From JAIXWP01 sp046309775 (GTDB lineage Bacteria > Bacteroidota > Bacteroidia > Flavobacteriales_D > Sanyastnellaceae): a stretch of DNA of 64,000 bases. Each line of letters opens with the position of its first letter. Within the stretch, counting starts at the first letter, position 1. The position numbers and the translations under genes were made by a program. Where the stretch lies: assembly GCA_046309775.1 (NCBI GenBank), contig JBKCOM010000187.1, positions 1 through 64,000 of the forward strand, in the 5' to 3' direction. The notes beneath the pieces are model-generated. The model did no database searches. It was not told the DNA's origin and was given only the letters and a program-made list of their open reading frames with translations. Shown piece after piece: positions 49,842 to 58,352 of this stretch.

Positions 49842-50590
49842 TGCAAGCCCCAAATAGAATAGTTTCTTTAGTGCCAAGCAAAACCGAACTATTGTTCGAT
49901 TTGGGACTGGATGAGCAAGTGGTGGGCATCACTAAATTCTGTGTGCATCCTCAACATTGGTTTCGTTCTAAAATGAGGATTGGCGGTACAAAAAACGTCA
50001 ATCTCGAGAAAGTCGCTTCTTTAAATCCCGATTTAATTATCGCAAATAAGGAAGAAAATACCCAGTCAGAAATAGAGTGGCTCATGCAGCGTTTCAATGT
50101 GTATATGTCTGACATTCTATCTGTGAATGATGCGCTGAAAATGATTGAAGATGTGGGTTCAATGACTGGCAAGGTAGAGGCGGCCACACGTATTGTCAAT
50201 GAAATTCAGCATGAAAGAGGCGTTTTCGCTAGAACAATCCCAACCTACGGCAGCGTTGTATATTTGATTTGGAAGAATCCTTGGATGGGCGTCGGCCGCA
50301 ACACATTCATACACGCTATGCTTCGCGAAGGGGGCTGGGAAAATGCTTTGGAAGACGACTACGAGCGTTATCCAGAGCTGACCATGGATGATATTTTGTC
50401 TGCGGCTCCACAAAATGTTTTTTTGTCCAGTGAACCCTTTCCATTTAAAGCTCAACATATTGCTGAAATCAAGGAGAAACTTCCATTCGCTAACATCCGC
50501 CTCGTGGACGGGGAGATGTTTAGTTGGTATGGAAGCCGCATGATTCAGGCTTTTTCGTATTTCGACGAAATAAGAAAACCAACATTTTAA
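49841..50590 (+). CDS. Helical-backbone metal receptor (BtuF-like), no signal peptide
   Basis: A 249-residue protein of the class III substrate-binding fold used for cobalamin and iron chelates: RIVSLVPSKTELLFDLGLDE at the start, VVGITKFCVHPQ, KNVNLEKVASLNPDLIIANK, and WKNPWMGVGRNTFIHAML. There is no signal peptide or lipobox and no upstream frame that could give one, so as written the protein stays in the cytoplasm, unlike true periplasmic receptors. Its ATG overlaps the ligase stop (TAATG), tying it to a DNA repair operon. Ligand and role are unknown; no permease or ATPase of a vitamin B12 system is next to it. Confidence 0.85.
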   Translation: MQAPNRIVSLVPSKTELLFDLGLDEQVVGITKFCVHPQHWFRSKMRIGGTKNVNLEKVASLNPDLIIANKEENTQSEIEWLMQRFNVYMSDILSVNDALKMIEDVGSMTGKVEAATRIVNEIQHERGVFARTIPTYGSVVYLIWKNPWMGVGRNTFIHAMLREGGWENALEDDYERYPELTMDDILSAAPQNVFLSSEPFPFKAQHIAEIKEKLPFANIRLVDGEMFSWYGSRMIQAFSYFDEIRKPTF

Positions 50591-50667
50591 AATATCGTGG
50601 TGAAATTGTGAATACCTTGCATGCCAATAATGGTTTGCTTTTCTTTGTATTCGAAAATTGAAGTCGC

Positions 50668-52944
50668 TTGAGAGTTTGCCTGCTTTTTATTCTCCTGTTT
50701 TTCTCGCATCACTTTGCTTCCGCGCAAAGAGTGGGCGTTGTCTTGAGCGGCGGTGGCGCTACGGCTTTGGCGCACGTAGGTTTCTTAAGGGCCTTAGAAG
50801 AAAATGATATACCTATTGACTACATCGCGGGTACAAGCATGGGCTCTGTGATAGCTGCAATGTACGCTAGTGGTTATACCGTGGATGAGATTCAGCGTTT
50901 TGTTTTAAGCGAAGAGTTCGCGCGCATGAGTGATGGTGATTTACCCGAAGACTACCGCTATTTCTTTCACTCTGCTGACCCATCGGCTGCTATGGCGACC
51001 ATAAAATACTCCAAAGGGACATTCATTACCAATGCAATTCCTACCAATCTCATTGATCCTGCTTCTCTAGACTGGTCTTTGATGTCTGCTTTCGGTGCTA
51101 TTGATCAGGCTGCTAATTATTCTTTCGACAGTCTATATATTCCTTTTCGCTGCATCGCAGCCGATGTTGAAAATAAGCGGGAGATTATATTTCGCAATGG
51201 CTCCCTCAACATTGCACTCCGCGCGTCATCCACCTATCCATTTTATCTTCCACCAAGGCGGGTAAACGGTGTTCTACTTTATGACGGTGGTATTTACAAT
51301 AATTTTCCGGTGGACATGCTCTATAGAGAATTTATGCCGGATGTTATCATTGGCTGCACGGTGTCTTCTGAAAATCCCACTCCCAAAGAAGGAGATATTC
51401 TCTCTCAACTCGAGAGCATGATCATGTTTCGCGATGTGACACCTTCACTATGCGAAGAAATGATTGTCATTAAACCTAAAGGCGAAAGTATCGGAACTTT
51501 TGAATTTGAAAAGGTAAATGAGGCTATAGAATTAGGGTATAAAGCTACTGCCGATAGTATGGCTTCAATACTTGCCTTAGTGCAGAGGAAGGTATCACCA
51601 TCAGAGCGTTCAGAGAGAAGAGGGGCATTTAAAAACAAAATAAAACCTGTACAGATAGAAGAAATATTTCTCAATGGACTCGAGAATAGCCAAAAGTATT
51701 ATATCAGAAAAATGATTGGTAAGAAAAATCCAATTATCACTCTCGATGAATTGAGAAAACCCTACTTCCGATTATTTAGCGATGTTAGAATAAAAAGTAT
51801 TTTTCCTGAATTAAAATTCAATAATGCCACAGGTAATTACAAATTAAATCTTGATGTAGAAAAGGAAAAAGATTTGTTTATTTCCTTTGGTGGAAATTTC
51901 TCCTCTCGATCAATCAATACAGGTTTCGTAGGATTAAAATATAATTTATTTGGAAAGACGGGTGCCACATTGTCTGCCAATAGCTACTTCGGGCGTTTTT
52001 ACGCTTCCGTAAAAGGGGACATCAAATGGGACTTTCCTGGCACTTATCCCATTTCATTGAATGGTTCTTTCACTCAAAGCAGGTGGGATTTTTACCGCTC
52101 GCTTGCGACATTTTTTGATGATGTAAAACCGTCATTTATTCTGCTCAATGAGCGTGTGGGATCCTTGGGAATCACCATTCCTTCAGGAAATAATGCCAAG
52201 ATTTCAGCGACGGCCTCTTACGCTTATATGTTCGATGAATATTACCAAACGCAACAATTCTTATCCGTCGATACCGCTGATCGTACCAATTTAGAAGCTT
52301 TCGTTTTCCGCACCGCCTGGGAGCGCAGCACGCTGAATCGACCTCAATGGGCAAGTAGTGGAAGTTATATGCTTATTGCTGGAAAGTATCTCAATGGTAT
52401 GGAATCTACTATTCCCGGCACCACCAGCGCAATTAGAGATACCACCAATCGCTTTCATGAATGGTGGATAGCAAGGTTTCAATACACGAATTATTTTTTA
52501 TCTAAAAAGGGTTTTCATGCTGGTTTTCATATCGAGGGTGTGGCTTCAACGATGGACTTTCTCAATAATTATATCAGCAGTGCCATTATGGCTCCAGCTT
52601 TTCAACCCATCCCCGAAAGCCGTACTTTCTTCTTGCCACAGTTTAGAGCTTATAATTATGCCGCGGCGGGCTTAAGTGCGGTGTACAGCTTTACGCGCGC
52701 TTTAGACTTGCGCGTCGATGCATATTCTTTTGCAGCTTTTGGCCGAATCGTTCCCGACGAATTCAATCGCGGTTCGTATCGTACCGGAATTGAACCATAT
52801 TACATTCTTTCATCTACATTGGTTTTACACTCTCCGCTCGGTCCTATAAGCGTTTCAGCCAATTATTACGATCAGAAGGAAGACCCTATTAGTGTCTTGT
52901 TCAACTTCGGATATATCATTTTTAATTCGAGCCCCAGAGACTAG
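50668..52944 (+). CDS. Patatin-like phospholipase fused to POTRA and outer-membrane barrel
   Basis: A 758-residue protein with a TTG start; an in-frame TGA at 50659-50661 excludes upstream starts. The signal peptide is residues 1-19 (ending HHFASAQ). The patatin domain (about 20-220) shows the oxyanion loop VLSGGGATALAHVGFL, the Ser nucleophile in GTSMGSV and the Asp in LYDGGIYNNFPVD. A single POTRA-like domain (about 305-385: IEEIFLNGLENSQKYYIRK) and a C-terminal beta-barrel (about 390-758) follow. This is the architecture of type Vd autotransporters such as PlpD. It may display or release lipase activity at the surface; that is inferred. Confidence 0.92.
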   Translation: MRVCLLFILLFFSHHFASAQRVGVVLSGGGATALAHVGFLRALEENDIPIDYIAGTSMGSVIAAMYASGYTVDEIQRFVLSEEFARMSDGDLPEDYRYFFHSADPSAAMATIKYSKGTFITNAIPTNLIDPASLDWSLMSAFGAIDQAANYSFDSLYIPFRCIAADVENKREIIFRNGSLNIALRASSTYPFYLPPRRVNGVLLYDGGIYNNFPVDMLYREFMPDVIIGCTVSSENPTPKEGDILSQLESMIMFRDVTPSLCEEMIVIKPKGESIGTFEFEKVNEAIELGYKATADSMASILALVQRKVSPSERSERRGAFKNKIKPVQIEEIFLNGLENSQKYYIRKMIGKKNPIITLDELRKPYFRLFSDVRIKSIFPELKFNNATGNYKLNLDVEKEKDLFISFGGNFSSRSINTGFVGLKYNLFGKTGATLSANSYFGRFYASVKGDIKWDFPGTYPISLNGSFTQSRWDFYRSLATFFDDVKPSFILLNERVGSLGITIPSGNNAKISATASYAYMFDEYYQTQQFLSVDTADRTNLEAFVFRTAWERSTLNRPQWASSGSYMLIAGKYLNGMESTIPGTTSAIRDTTNRFHEWWIARFQYTNYFLSKKGFHAGFHIEGVASTMDFLNNYISSAIMAPAFQPIPESRTFFLPQFRAYNYAAAGLSAVYSFTRALDLRVDAYSFAAFGRIVPDEFNRGSYRTGIEPYYILSSTLVLHSPLGPISVSANYYDQKEDPISVLFNFGYIIFNSSPRD

Positions 52945-52968
52945 TTTTTTTCTTCTTGTGGGAATGTT

Positions 52969-52976
52969 TAGCTTTG
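52969..52976 (+). promoter_or_regulatory. Putative promoter box of the Gfo/Idh gene
   Basis: TAGCTTTG, an exact TAnnTTTG element, lies 16 nt before the ATG at 52993. Confidence 0.5.
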
Positions 52977-52992
52977 TCTATCAATTTTGAGT

Positions 52993-54033
52993 ATGAGTAA
53001 GATTCGTTTTGCCATTATTGGCGCTGGACATATTGGAAAAAGACATGCTGAGATGGTAGAGCGTCACCCTGAAGGTGAATTGGTGGCAATGGCTGATTTG
53101 AGATCAAAGGAAGAATGTGGAGTCGCTTATAATGTGCCTTTCTTCAATGATCCTTTAGAAATGATAAACAGTGGCCCAGAATGCGATGTGGTCTGTATCT
53201 GCTCACCAAACGGCCTCCATGCTCAGCATGCGCTGCTGGCTTTAAATGCGAAAAAACATGTGGTGGTAGAAAAGCCAATGGCTCTCACAAAATTGGATTG
53301 CGAACGAATTATTTTTACTTCTCTTCAAGTACAAAAGCAAGTGTTTTGTGTGATGCAAAACCGCTACAGCCCACCGAGTGCATGGATTAAAGACGTTATT
53401 GATAAAAATATTCTTGGAAAAATTTTCTTTGTCAATATCGATTGCTACTGGAACCGCGATGATAGGTATTATAAAAAGAGCCCTTGGAAAGGAAGTTCCG
53501 AGCTCGATGGTGGAACGCTTTTCACGCAGTTTTCACACTTTATCGATATCATGTATTGGCTTTTTGGTGATATAGACAACATACAAGCGCGGTTCAGAGA
53601 TTTTACGCATCTACACTCAACTAATTTCGAGGACAGTGGTTCTGTGACCTTCGATTTTCTGGCCGGCGGAATTGGAAGTTTTAATTTTTCAACTTCCGTT
53701 TTCAATAAAAATTTTGAAAGCACGCTCACCATTGTTGCAGAAAAAGGCACAGTGAAAATTGGTGGACAATACATGAATGAAGTAGTCTATTGTGATATTG
53801 AAAATTATCAAATGCCCGTGCTTCCGGAGGGCAATCCTGCCAACGACTATGGCGATTACAAGGGGAGCGCTGCCAACCATGTTTTTATTATTCAAAATGT
53901 GATTGACACAATCCTTGGAAGGACAAATATTACTACCAACGCTCTTGAAGGATTAAAAGTGGTGGATATCATTGAGCGAATGTATGCGGCTGCTCCGCGT
54001 GCTATCAAACAGGTAGTTAAATTAGACTCTTGA
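52993..54033 (+). CDS. Gfo/Idh/MocA family oxidoreductase
   Basis: A 346-residue NAD(P)-dependent sugar oxidoreductase. The Rossmann motif is FAIIGAGHIGKRHAEM, and the family lysine is in HVVVEKPMALTK (EKP). The C-terminal part has LDGGTLFTQFSHFIDIMYWL, with the catalytic-type DGG and His. The general look is close to WbpB/WlbA-type UDP-N-acetylglucosaminuronate 3-dehydrogenases, which help make surface sugars, but this cannot be settled by eye. I chose the ATG at 52993 over a TTG 6 nt upstream. A FemAB-like acyltransferase gene follows after 7 nt. Confidence 0.9.
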   Translation: MSKIRFAIIGAGHIGKRHAEMVERHPEGELVAMADLRSKEECGVAYNVPFFNDPLEMINSGPECDVVCICSPNGLHAQHALLALNAKKHVVVEKPMALTKLDCERIIFTSLQVQKQVFCVMQNRYSPPSAWIKDVIDKNILGKIFFVNIDCYWNRDDRYYKKSPWKGSSELDGGTLFTQFSHFIDIMYWLFGDIDNIQARFRDFTHLHSTNFEDSGSVTFDFLAGGIGSFNFSTSVFNKNFESTLTIVAEKGTVKIGGQYMNEVVYCDIENYQMPVLPEGNPANDYGDYKGSAANHVFIIQNVIDTILGRTNITTNALEGLKVVDIIERMYAAAPRAIKQVVKLDS

Positions 54034-54040
54034 CAATTCT

Positions 54041-54985
54041 ATGAAAGTCATTCCCGTTGATGCCAGTGACGAAAGCGGCTTTGATTTAATTCAATCAAGG
54101 TGCAACGAGGTGTACTCCTCAAAAGAATGGTCGTACGCTTATTCAAAGGGTTTAAAGCGTTTTGCAATACACGCAGACAACGGAGATATTATTGGTGGTT
54201 GGGTGGCTTATGAAAGAAAAAAGTGGGGATTGAAAATGTTAATCACGCCACCGTTTGCTTCACATTGCGGTTTGTTTTTTTTATCTGATAAAAAAAATCC
54301 AAGTGGCATTCAAACGGATATCAAAAAGTGCATGGAAGCCATCGCTTCTTTTTTGATTTCATCTTCATATCATTATTTTAAAATAGAATTTCCTCCTGAG
54401 TTCCAGGATTTTCAAAGCTTTATCTGGAAAGGGGTAAGCGTAGATACTCGCTACACTTATCTGCTTTCTTTAAACTCTTCAATCGATGTTATTGAAACAG
54501 CGTTTGACCCCAAGTTGAGAAATAAAATTACTAAAGGCAAAAACGCTGGTCTGGTAGTGAGTTTTGAAAAAAATATTCAAATTGCTCACCGCCTATTTAC
54601 TGATAATTTGAAGAAAAAAAGTATCACATGGAATGATGAGATATTGAAGTCGCTGATGGGATTATCAGAGATGCAGGGCGTAATTGTTTATGAAAATGAA
54701 AAGCCAACTGCGGTAGCGATGTTTTGCGGTCAGAATGAAAAGTGTTATTACCTATTTGGATCTACAGATAAAGGCAATAGCAATAGCTCCGCTGGTCCGA
54801 TGGCACTCTATCACGCCATCATCAAGGCCAAAGAGAAGGGCTTTAGTATTTTCGATTTTGAAGGTTCCATGCTGCCAGAGGTAGAGCAGTTCTTTAGACA
54901 ATTTGGAGGAAAACTAACTCCACTATACAGTATAAAAGGCGGACGGGGCCTATGGCCCCGTCTCATCCGTCTTTATTTGAAGTGA
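54041..54985 (+). CDS. FemAB-like / GNAT-fold acyltransferase
   Basis: A 314-residue protein with the tandem GNAT layout of FemAB-like enzymes: an N-terminal half around GWVAYERKKWGLKMLITPPF and a C-terminal half with YYLFGSTDKGNSNSSAGPMA, ALYHAIIKAKEKGFSIFDFEG and FFRQFGGKLTPLYSIKGG. Such proteins transfer amino acids or acyl groups to cell wall or sugar acceptors. It lies 7 nt after the Gfo/Idh gene, so both may act in making a modified surface sugar. Near its end (54942-54962) is a perfect 9-bp hairpin, GACGGGGCC / GGCCCCGTC, which could slow or end transcription. The acceptor is unknown. Confidence 0.82.
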   Translation: MKVIPVDASDESGFDLIQSRCNEVYSSKEWSYAYSKGLKRFAIHADNGDIIGGWVAYERKKWGLKMLITPPFASHCGLFFLSDKKNPSGIQTDIKKCMEAIASFLISSSYHYFKIEFPPEFQDFQSFIWKGVSVDTRYTYLLSLNSSIDVIETAFDPKLRNKITKGKNAGLVVSFEKNIQIAHRLFTDNLKKKSITWNDEILKSLMGLSEMQGVIVYENEKPTAVAMFCGQNEKCYYLFGSTDKGNSNSSAGPMALYHAIIKAKEKGFSIFDFEGSMLPEVEQFFRQFGGKLTPLYSIKGGRGLWPRLIRLYLK

Positions 54986-54989
54986 TTAC

Positions 54990-55718
54990 TTATCCGTTGA
55001 TGGAGTCGTAAGTCACTTTGAATTCTTTGTCATTTTGAAACCACTCCATTCCCAATTCCATCCACTCTTTAGCTTCTCCTTTGCTGCCTTCGTCATTTAG
55101 ACGTAAGGAGTAAGTAATAAGCGCGTTTTTCAAAAGGTCTGACAACTCTTTGTTATTGGTTTTAGCTGTTTTGTCAGCGAGCATGGCTTTTGCCGTTGCA
55201 AATGCTGTTTCAGCTTCTTTTTTACTCTTCAATGCAATGAAGGTCATTCCAAGGTAGATATGCGCTCCAGCATCCTTTTCTTCCAAATTGATCAAGTAGC
55301 TGTACATGGATTTCGCTTTGGTGTACTTCGCTTGATCCATCATCAACTCTCCTTCGGCAATGATTGCATAACGCAGCTTTGCGAAGAAATCTTCGTATTC
55401 AGCATAATACACACGGTCCTTGTCCTTTGATGCGTAAGCTTTCAAGTATTTCAAACACATTTTGAAAGCGTCTGGATAACGAGCGCGCAAATCGTCTTTT
55501 TTGTTGATTTCAAAGTATGACATACTCAAAAAGAGATATGGCATTGCATCTTTTTTAGTATCCTCGTCTTCGGTATAACCCGTAGCTTTTTGTACTACTT
55601 TGTCATATTTCTCACTTACGAAAAGTGTCAGTAGATCTTTGTACTCTCTGCTATCTTGCGCGAGAAGGGATAGTGAACTTGAAAGTATTACGGCCAACGC
55701 CAATGCGATTTTTTTCAT
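54990..55718 (-). CDS. Exported TPR-like protein
   Basis: A 242-residue protein with a signal peptide (about 1-20, ending SLSLLAQ) followed by helical hairpins consistent with degenerate TPR repeats (YLFLSMSYFEINKKDDLR, ALITYSLRLNDEGSKGEAKE). It has no catalytic motifs. The ATG at 55718 is chosen because the signal peptide begins there; the longer frame adds 12 charged residues. It stands alone on its strand between the FemAB-like gene and the helicase gene, with only 4 nt separating it from the former. Likely periplasmic; function unknown. Confidence 0.82.
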   Translation of the reverse strand: MKKIALALAVILSSSLSLLAQDSREYKDLLTLFVSEKYDKVVQKATGYTEDEDTKKDAMPYLFLSMSYFEINKKDDLRARYPDAFKMCLKYLKAYASKDKDRVYYAEYEDFFAKLRYAIIAEGELMMDQAKYTKAKSMYSYLINLEEKDAGAHIYLGMTFIALKSKKEAETAFATAKAMLADKTAKTNNKELSDLLKNALITYSLRLNDEGSKGEAKEWMELGMEWFQNDKEFKVTYDSING

Positions 55719-55803
55719 TCCTTTGGATTTTTGAGTCGGATTTTTCAAAAACAATGCCTAAAGTAATATGTCTTATTGCATATTGCCAAATGCAAGGCGA
55801 TTT

Positions 55804-58257
55804 ATGAAGAAAAAAAATAATTCCCCCAATAAACTGGGGACAAATATCGTAGAACTTTCTCAATCTTGGATGCACAAAAGAGGGTGGCAGCCAATGCCCT
55901 TTCAAATGGAGGCATGGCAGGCCTACTCACAATGCCAAGAGGGCCTTGTAAATGCCCCAACAGGAAGCGGAAAAACATACAGTTTGTTGCTGCCCGCCCT
56001 TATTAATGCCGCAAATCACCCTGAACTGGCAGGTCTTCGAATTATTTGGATTACTCCTATCCGCGCACTCGCTAAGGAAATTCTTCAAAGTGCTCTAAGG
56101 GTTATTGATGAACTTCAATTGCCGCTACAAGCGGGCATCAGAACAGGTGATACTTCAGAATCCGAAAGGGCTGCACAAAAAAAGTCATTCCCGCACCTGC
56201 TCATCACTACTCCTGAAAGCCTTCACTTATTATTGGCTTCAAAAAATTGCTCGACAATTTTTGCAAACCTAGATTTACTGGTTGCTGACGAATGGCACGA
56301 ACTGCTTTCTTCTAAAAGAGGTGCGATGCTTGAATTGGCTAATTCTCGCTTGCGTGCGATGTCTCCATCATTGAAAATTTGGGGCATTAGTGCCACTATT
56401 GGCAATCTTCAGCAGGCTCTAGAAGTGTTGGTCTTCAATCGAAAAGGTATTATCGTTCGTGCAGGGCATGAGAAAAAGATAGAAATCGTTTCCATCATGC
56501 CCGATGAAGTAGAGAAGATGCCGTGGGCGGGGCATTTGGGCATCAAAATGCTTCATAGAGTTGTTCCGATTATCAATGGTAGTAGGAGCACGCTTCTATT
56601 TACCAATACTAGAGCGCAATGTGAGATTTGGTATCGCAATATTCTCGAGCATGATCTTAGTCTCTCAGGCATCATTGCGATGCATCATGGCAGTATTTCT
56701 AAAGAATTGCGCCACTGGGTAGAGGATGCCATCAGTGATGGCCGTCTAAAGGCAGTTGTTTGCACCTCGAGCTTAGACTTGGGTGTGGATTTCGCTCCAG
56801 TAGAATCTATTGTTCAAATCGGCGGCCCAAAGGGTGTTGCGCGTTTTTTACAGCGTGCCGGTAGAAGCGGTCACCGCCCTGATGCGTTGAGTAAGATTTA
56901 TTTTTTGCCAACACACTCGCTCGAGTTGATCGAGGCAGCAGCCCTGAGAGAGGCAGTACGCACATCTTTTATCGAAAATCGAGAACCCGTTATTCGAGCG
57001 TTTGATGTGCTCATTCAATACCTGATTACCCTATCTGTTGGAGAAGGATTTGAAGCGGAAAAAGTTTATGATGAGGTGCGAAATACCTACTGCTTTAGCA
57101 CCATTAGCGAAGAGGAATGGAAGTGGATCATTTATTTCACAGCTTCTGGGGGCGATTCGCTAAGTGCCTATCCTGATTACAATAAACTCATTTTAAAAGA
57201 TGGTAAATATGTTATTGCCAATCAAAGGCTGGCACGACGTCACCGAATGTCCATCGGTGCTATTGTCGGCGATACAATGATGATGATTAAGTTCAAGCGA
57301 GGTGGACTGATTGGGCATGTCGAAGAAAGTTTTATAGCTTCATTGAATGAGGGTGATTCATTCTGGTTTGCGGGTATAGGTCTTGAGCTGATTCAGGTGA
57401 AAGAACTCACTGCATATGTGAGAAAATCCGAAAAAATGACGGGCAAAATTCCCAGTTGGCAGGGAGGTACGCTTCCCCTAACGAGCCGCATGTCGCATAT
57501 GATTCGTAAGAAACTGACTGAAGTTGCAAACAACGATCTCGGTGATGACCCCGAACTGAGCAAAATTGTACCAATCATAGATTTGCAGCGAGAACGCAGC
57601 CATGTGCCAGCTCAAAATGAATTTTTAATCGAAATTTTCGAGTCAAAAGATGGACATCATGCGATGTTTTACCCTTTTGAAGGAAGGGCAGTGCATCAAG
57701 GTTTGGCTTCACTGTTTGCATACCGTATAGGCAAATTATATCCTTTATCACTTTCTCTCGCCTATAATGACTACGGTTTCGAATTGCTTTGTGACCAGCG
57801 CATCCCGATTGAAGAGGCTCTGGGAGCTGCACTCACAGATGTCAACGATCTCGAACGAGATATGCTCGCTGGAGTGAACGCTACAGAACTCGCTAAGAGG
57901 AAATTCAGAGATATCGCAGCCATCGCTGGACTCATCTTCAAAGGTTTTCCCGGACAGCAGCTCAAAGATAGACACCTTCAAAGCTCTAGTCAGCTGATAT
58001 TTAAGGTGTTCGAAGATTATGATCCCTATAATTTGCTTTACAAACAGTCCTATGAAGAGGTACTTCAGCACCAACTCGAGTTACCTCGTCTGAGGGATGC
58101 CCTTCAAAGAATAAATGGCCAGAAGATTATTTTGAAATATCCCGAAAAGCCCACGCCTTTTGCGTTTCCAATAATGGTGGATCGCTTGAGAGAGAAAATG
58201 ACGAGTGAAACTTTAGAGGACAGGGTAGGGAAAATGACACTTGAGTTTGAAGAATAA
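55804..58257 (+). CDS. Ligase-associated DEXH box helicase (Lhr-like)
   Basis: An 817-residue SF2 helicase of the Lhr family form that accompanies DNA ligase and MBL exonuclease in bacterial repair gene sets. Walker A is NAPTGSGKTYSLLLP, DExH motif DEWHEL, motif III ISATIGN, motif VI QRAGRSGHRPD, with winged-helix and Lhr core regions through about residue 800. The ATG at 55768 would add 12 residues; I prefer 55804, which fits the short family N-terminus. Its usual neighbours are the ligase and exonuclease, here 6 kb upstream; the endonuclease PdeM, often downstream in other genomes, is not found here. Confidence 0.93.
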   Translation: MKKKNNSPNKLGTNIVELSQSWMHKRGWQPMPFQMEAWQAYSQCQEGLVNAPTGSGKTYSLLLPALINAANHPELAGLRIIWITPIRALAKEILQSALRVIDELQLPLQAGIRTGDTSESERAAQKKSFPHLLITTPESLHLLLASKNCSTIFANLDLLVADEWHELLSSKRGAMLELANSRLRAMSPSLKIWGISATIGNLQQALEVLVFNRKGIIVRAGHEKKIEIVSIMPDEVEKMPWAGHLGIKMLHRVVPIINGSRSTLLFTNTRAQCEIWYRNILEHDLSLSGIIAMHHGSISKELRHWVEDAISDGRLKAVVCTSSLDLGVDFAPVESIVQIGGPKGVARFLQRAGRSGHRPDALSKIYFLPTHSLELIEAAALREAVRTSFIENREPVIRAFDVLIQYLITLSVGEGFEAEKVYDEVRNTYCFSTISEEEWKWIIYFTASGGDSLSAYPDYNKLILKDGKYVIANQRLARRHRMSIGAIVGDTMMMIKFKRGGLIGHVEESFIASLNEGDSFWFAGIGLELIQVKELTAYVRKSEKMTGKIPSWQGGTLPLTSRMSHMIRKKLTEVANNDLGDDPELSKIVPIIDLQRERSHVPAQNEFLIEIFESKDGHHAMFYPFEGRAVHQGLASLFAYRIGKLYPLSLSLAYNDYGFELLCDQRIPIEEALGAALTDVNDLERDMLAGVNATELAKRKFRDIAAIAGLIFKGFPGQQLKDRHLQSSSQLIFKVFEDYDPYNLLYKQSYEEVLQHQLELPRLRDALQRINGQKIILKYPEKPTPFAFPIMVDRLREKMTSETLEDRVGKMTLEFEE

Positions 58258-58325
58258 CCGACAGACCTGCTACAATTGCCAATTTATTGTTGGGGAAAGT
58301 TGATTTAAAACCCTTTCGGATGCAT

Positions 58326-58333
58326 TACTTTCG
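58326..58333 (+). promoter_or_regulatory. Putative promoter box of the TonB-dependent receptor
   Basis: TACTTTCG, close to TAnnTTTG, lies 19 nt before the ATG at 58353. Confidence 0.4.
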
Positions 58334-58352
58334 CGTCCGCACGAAACCTGTT

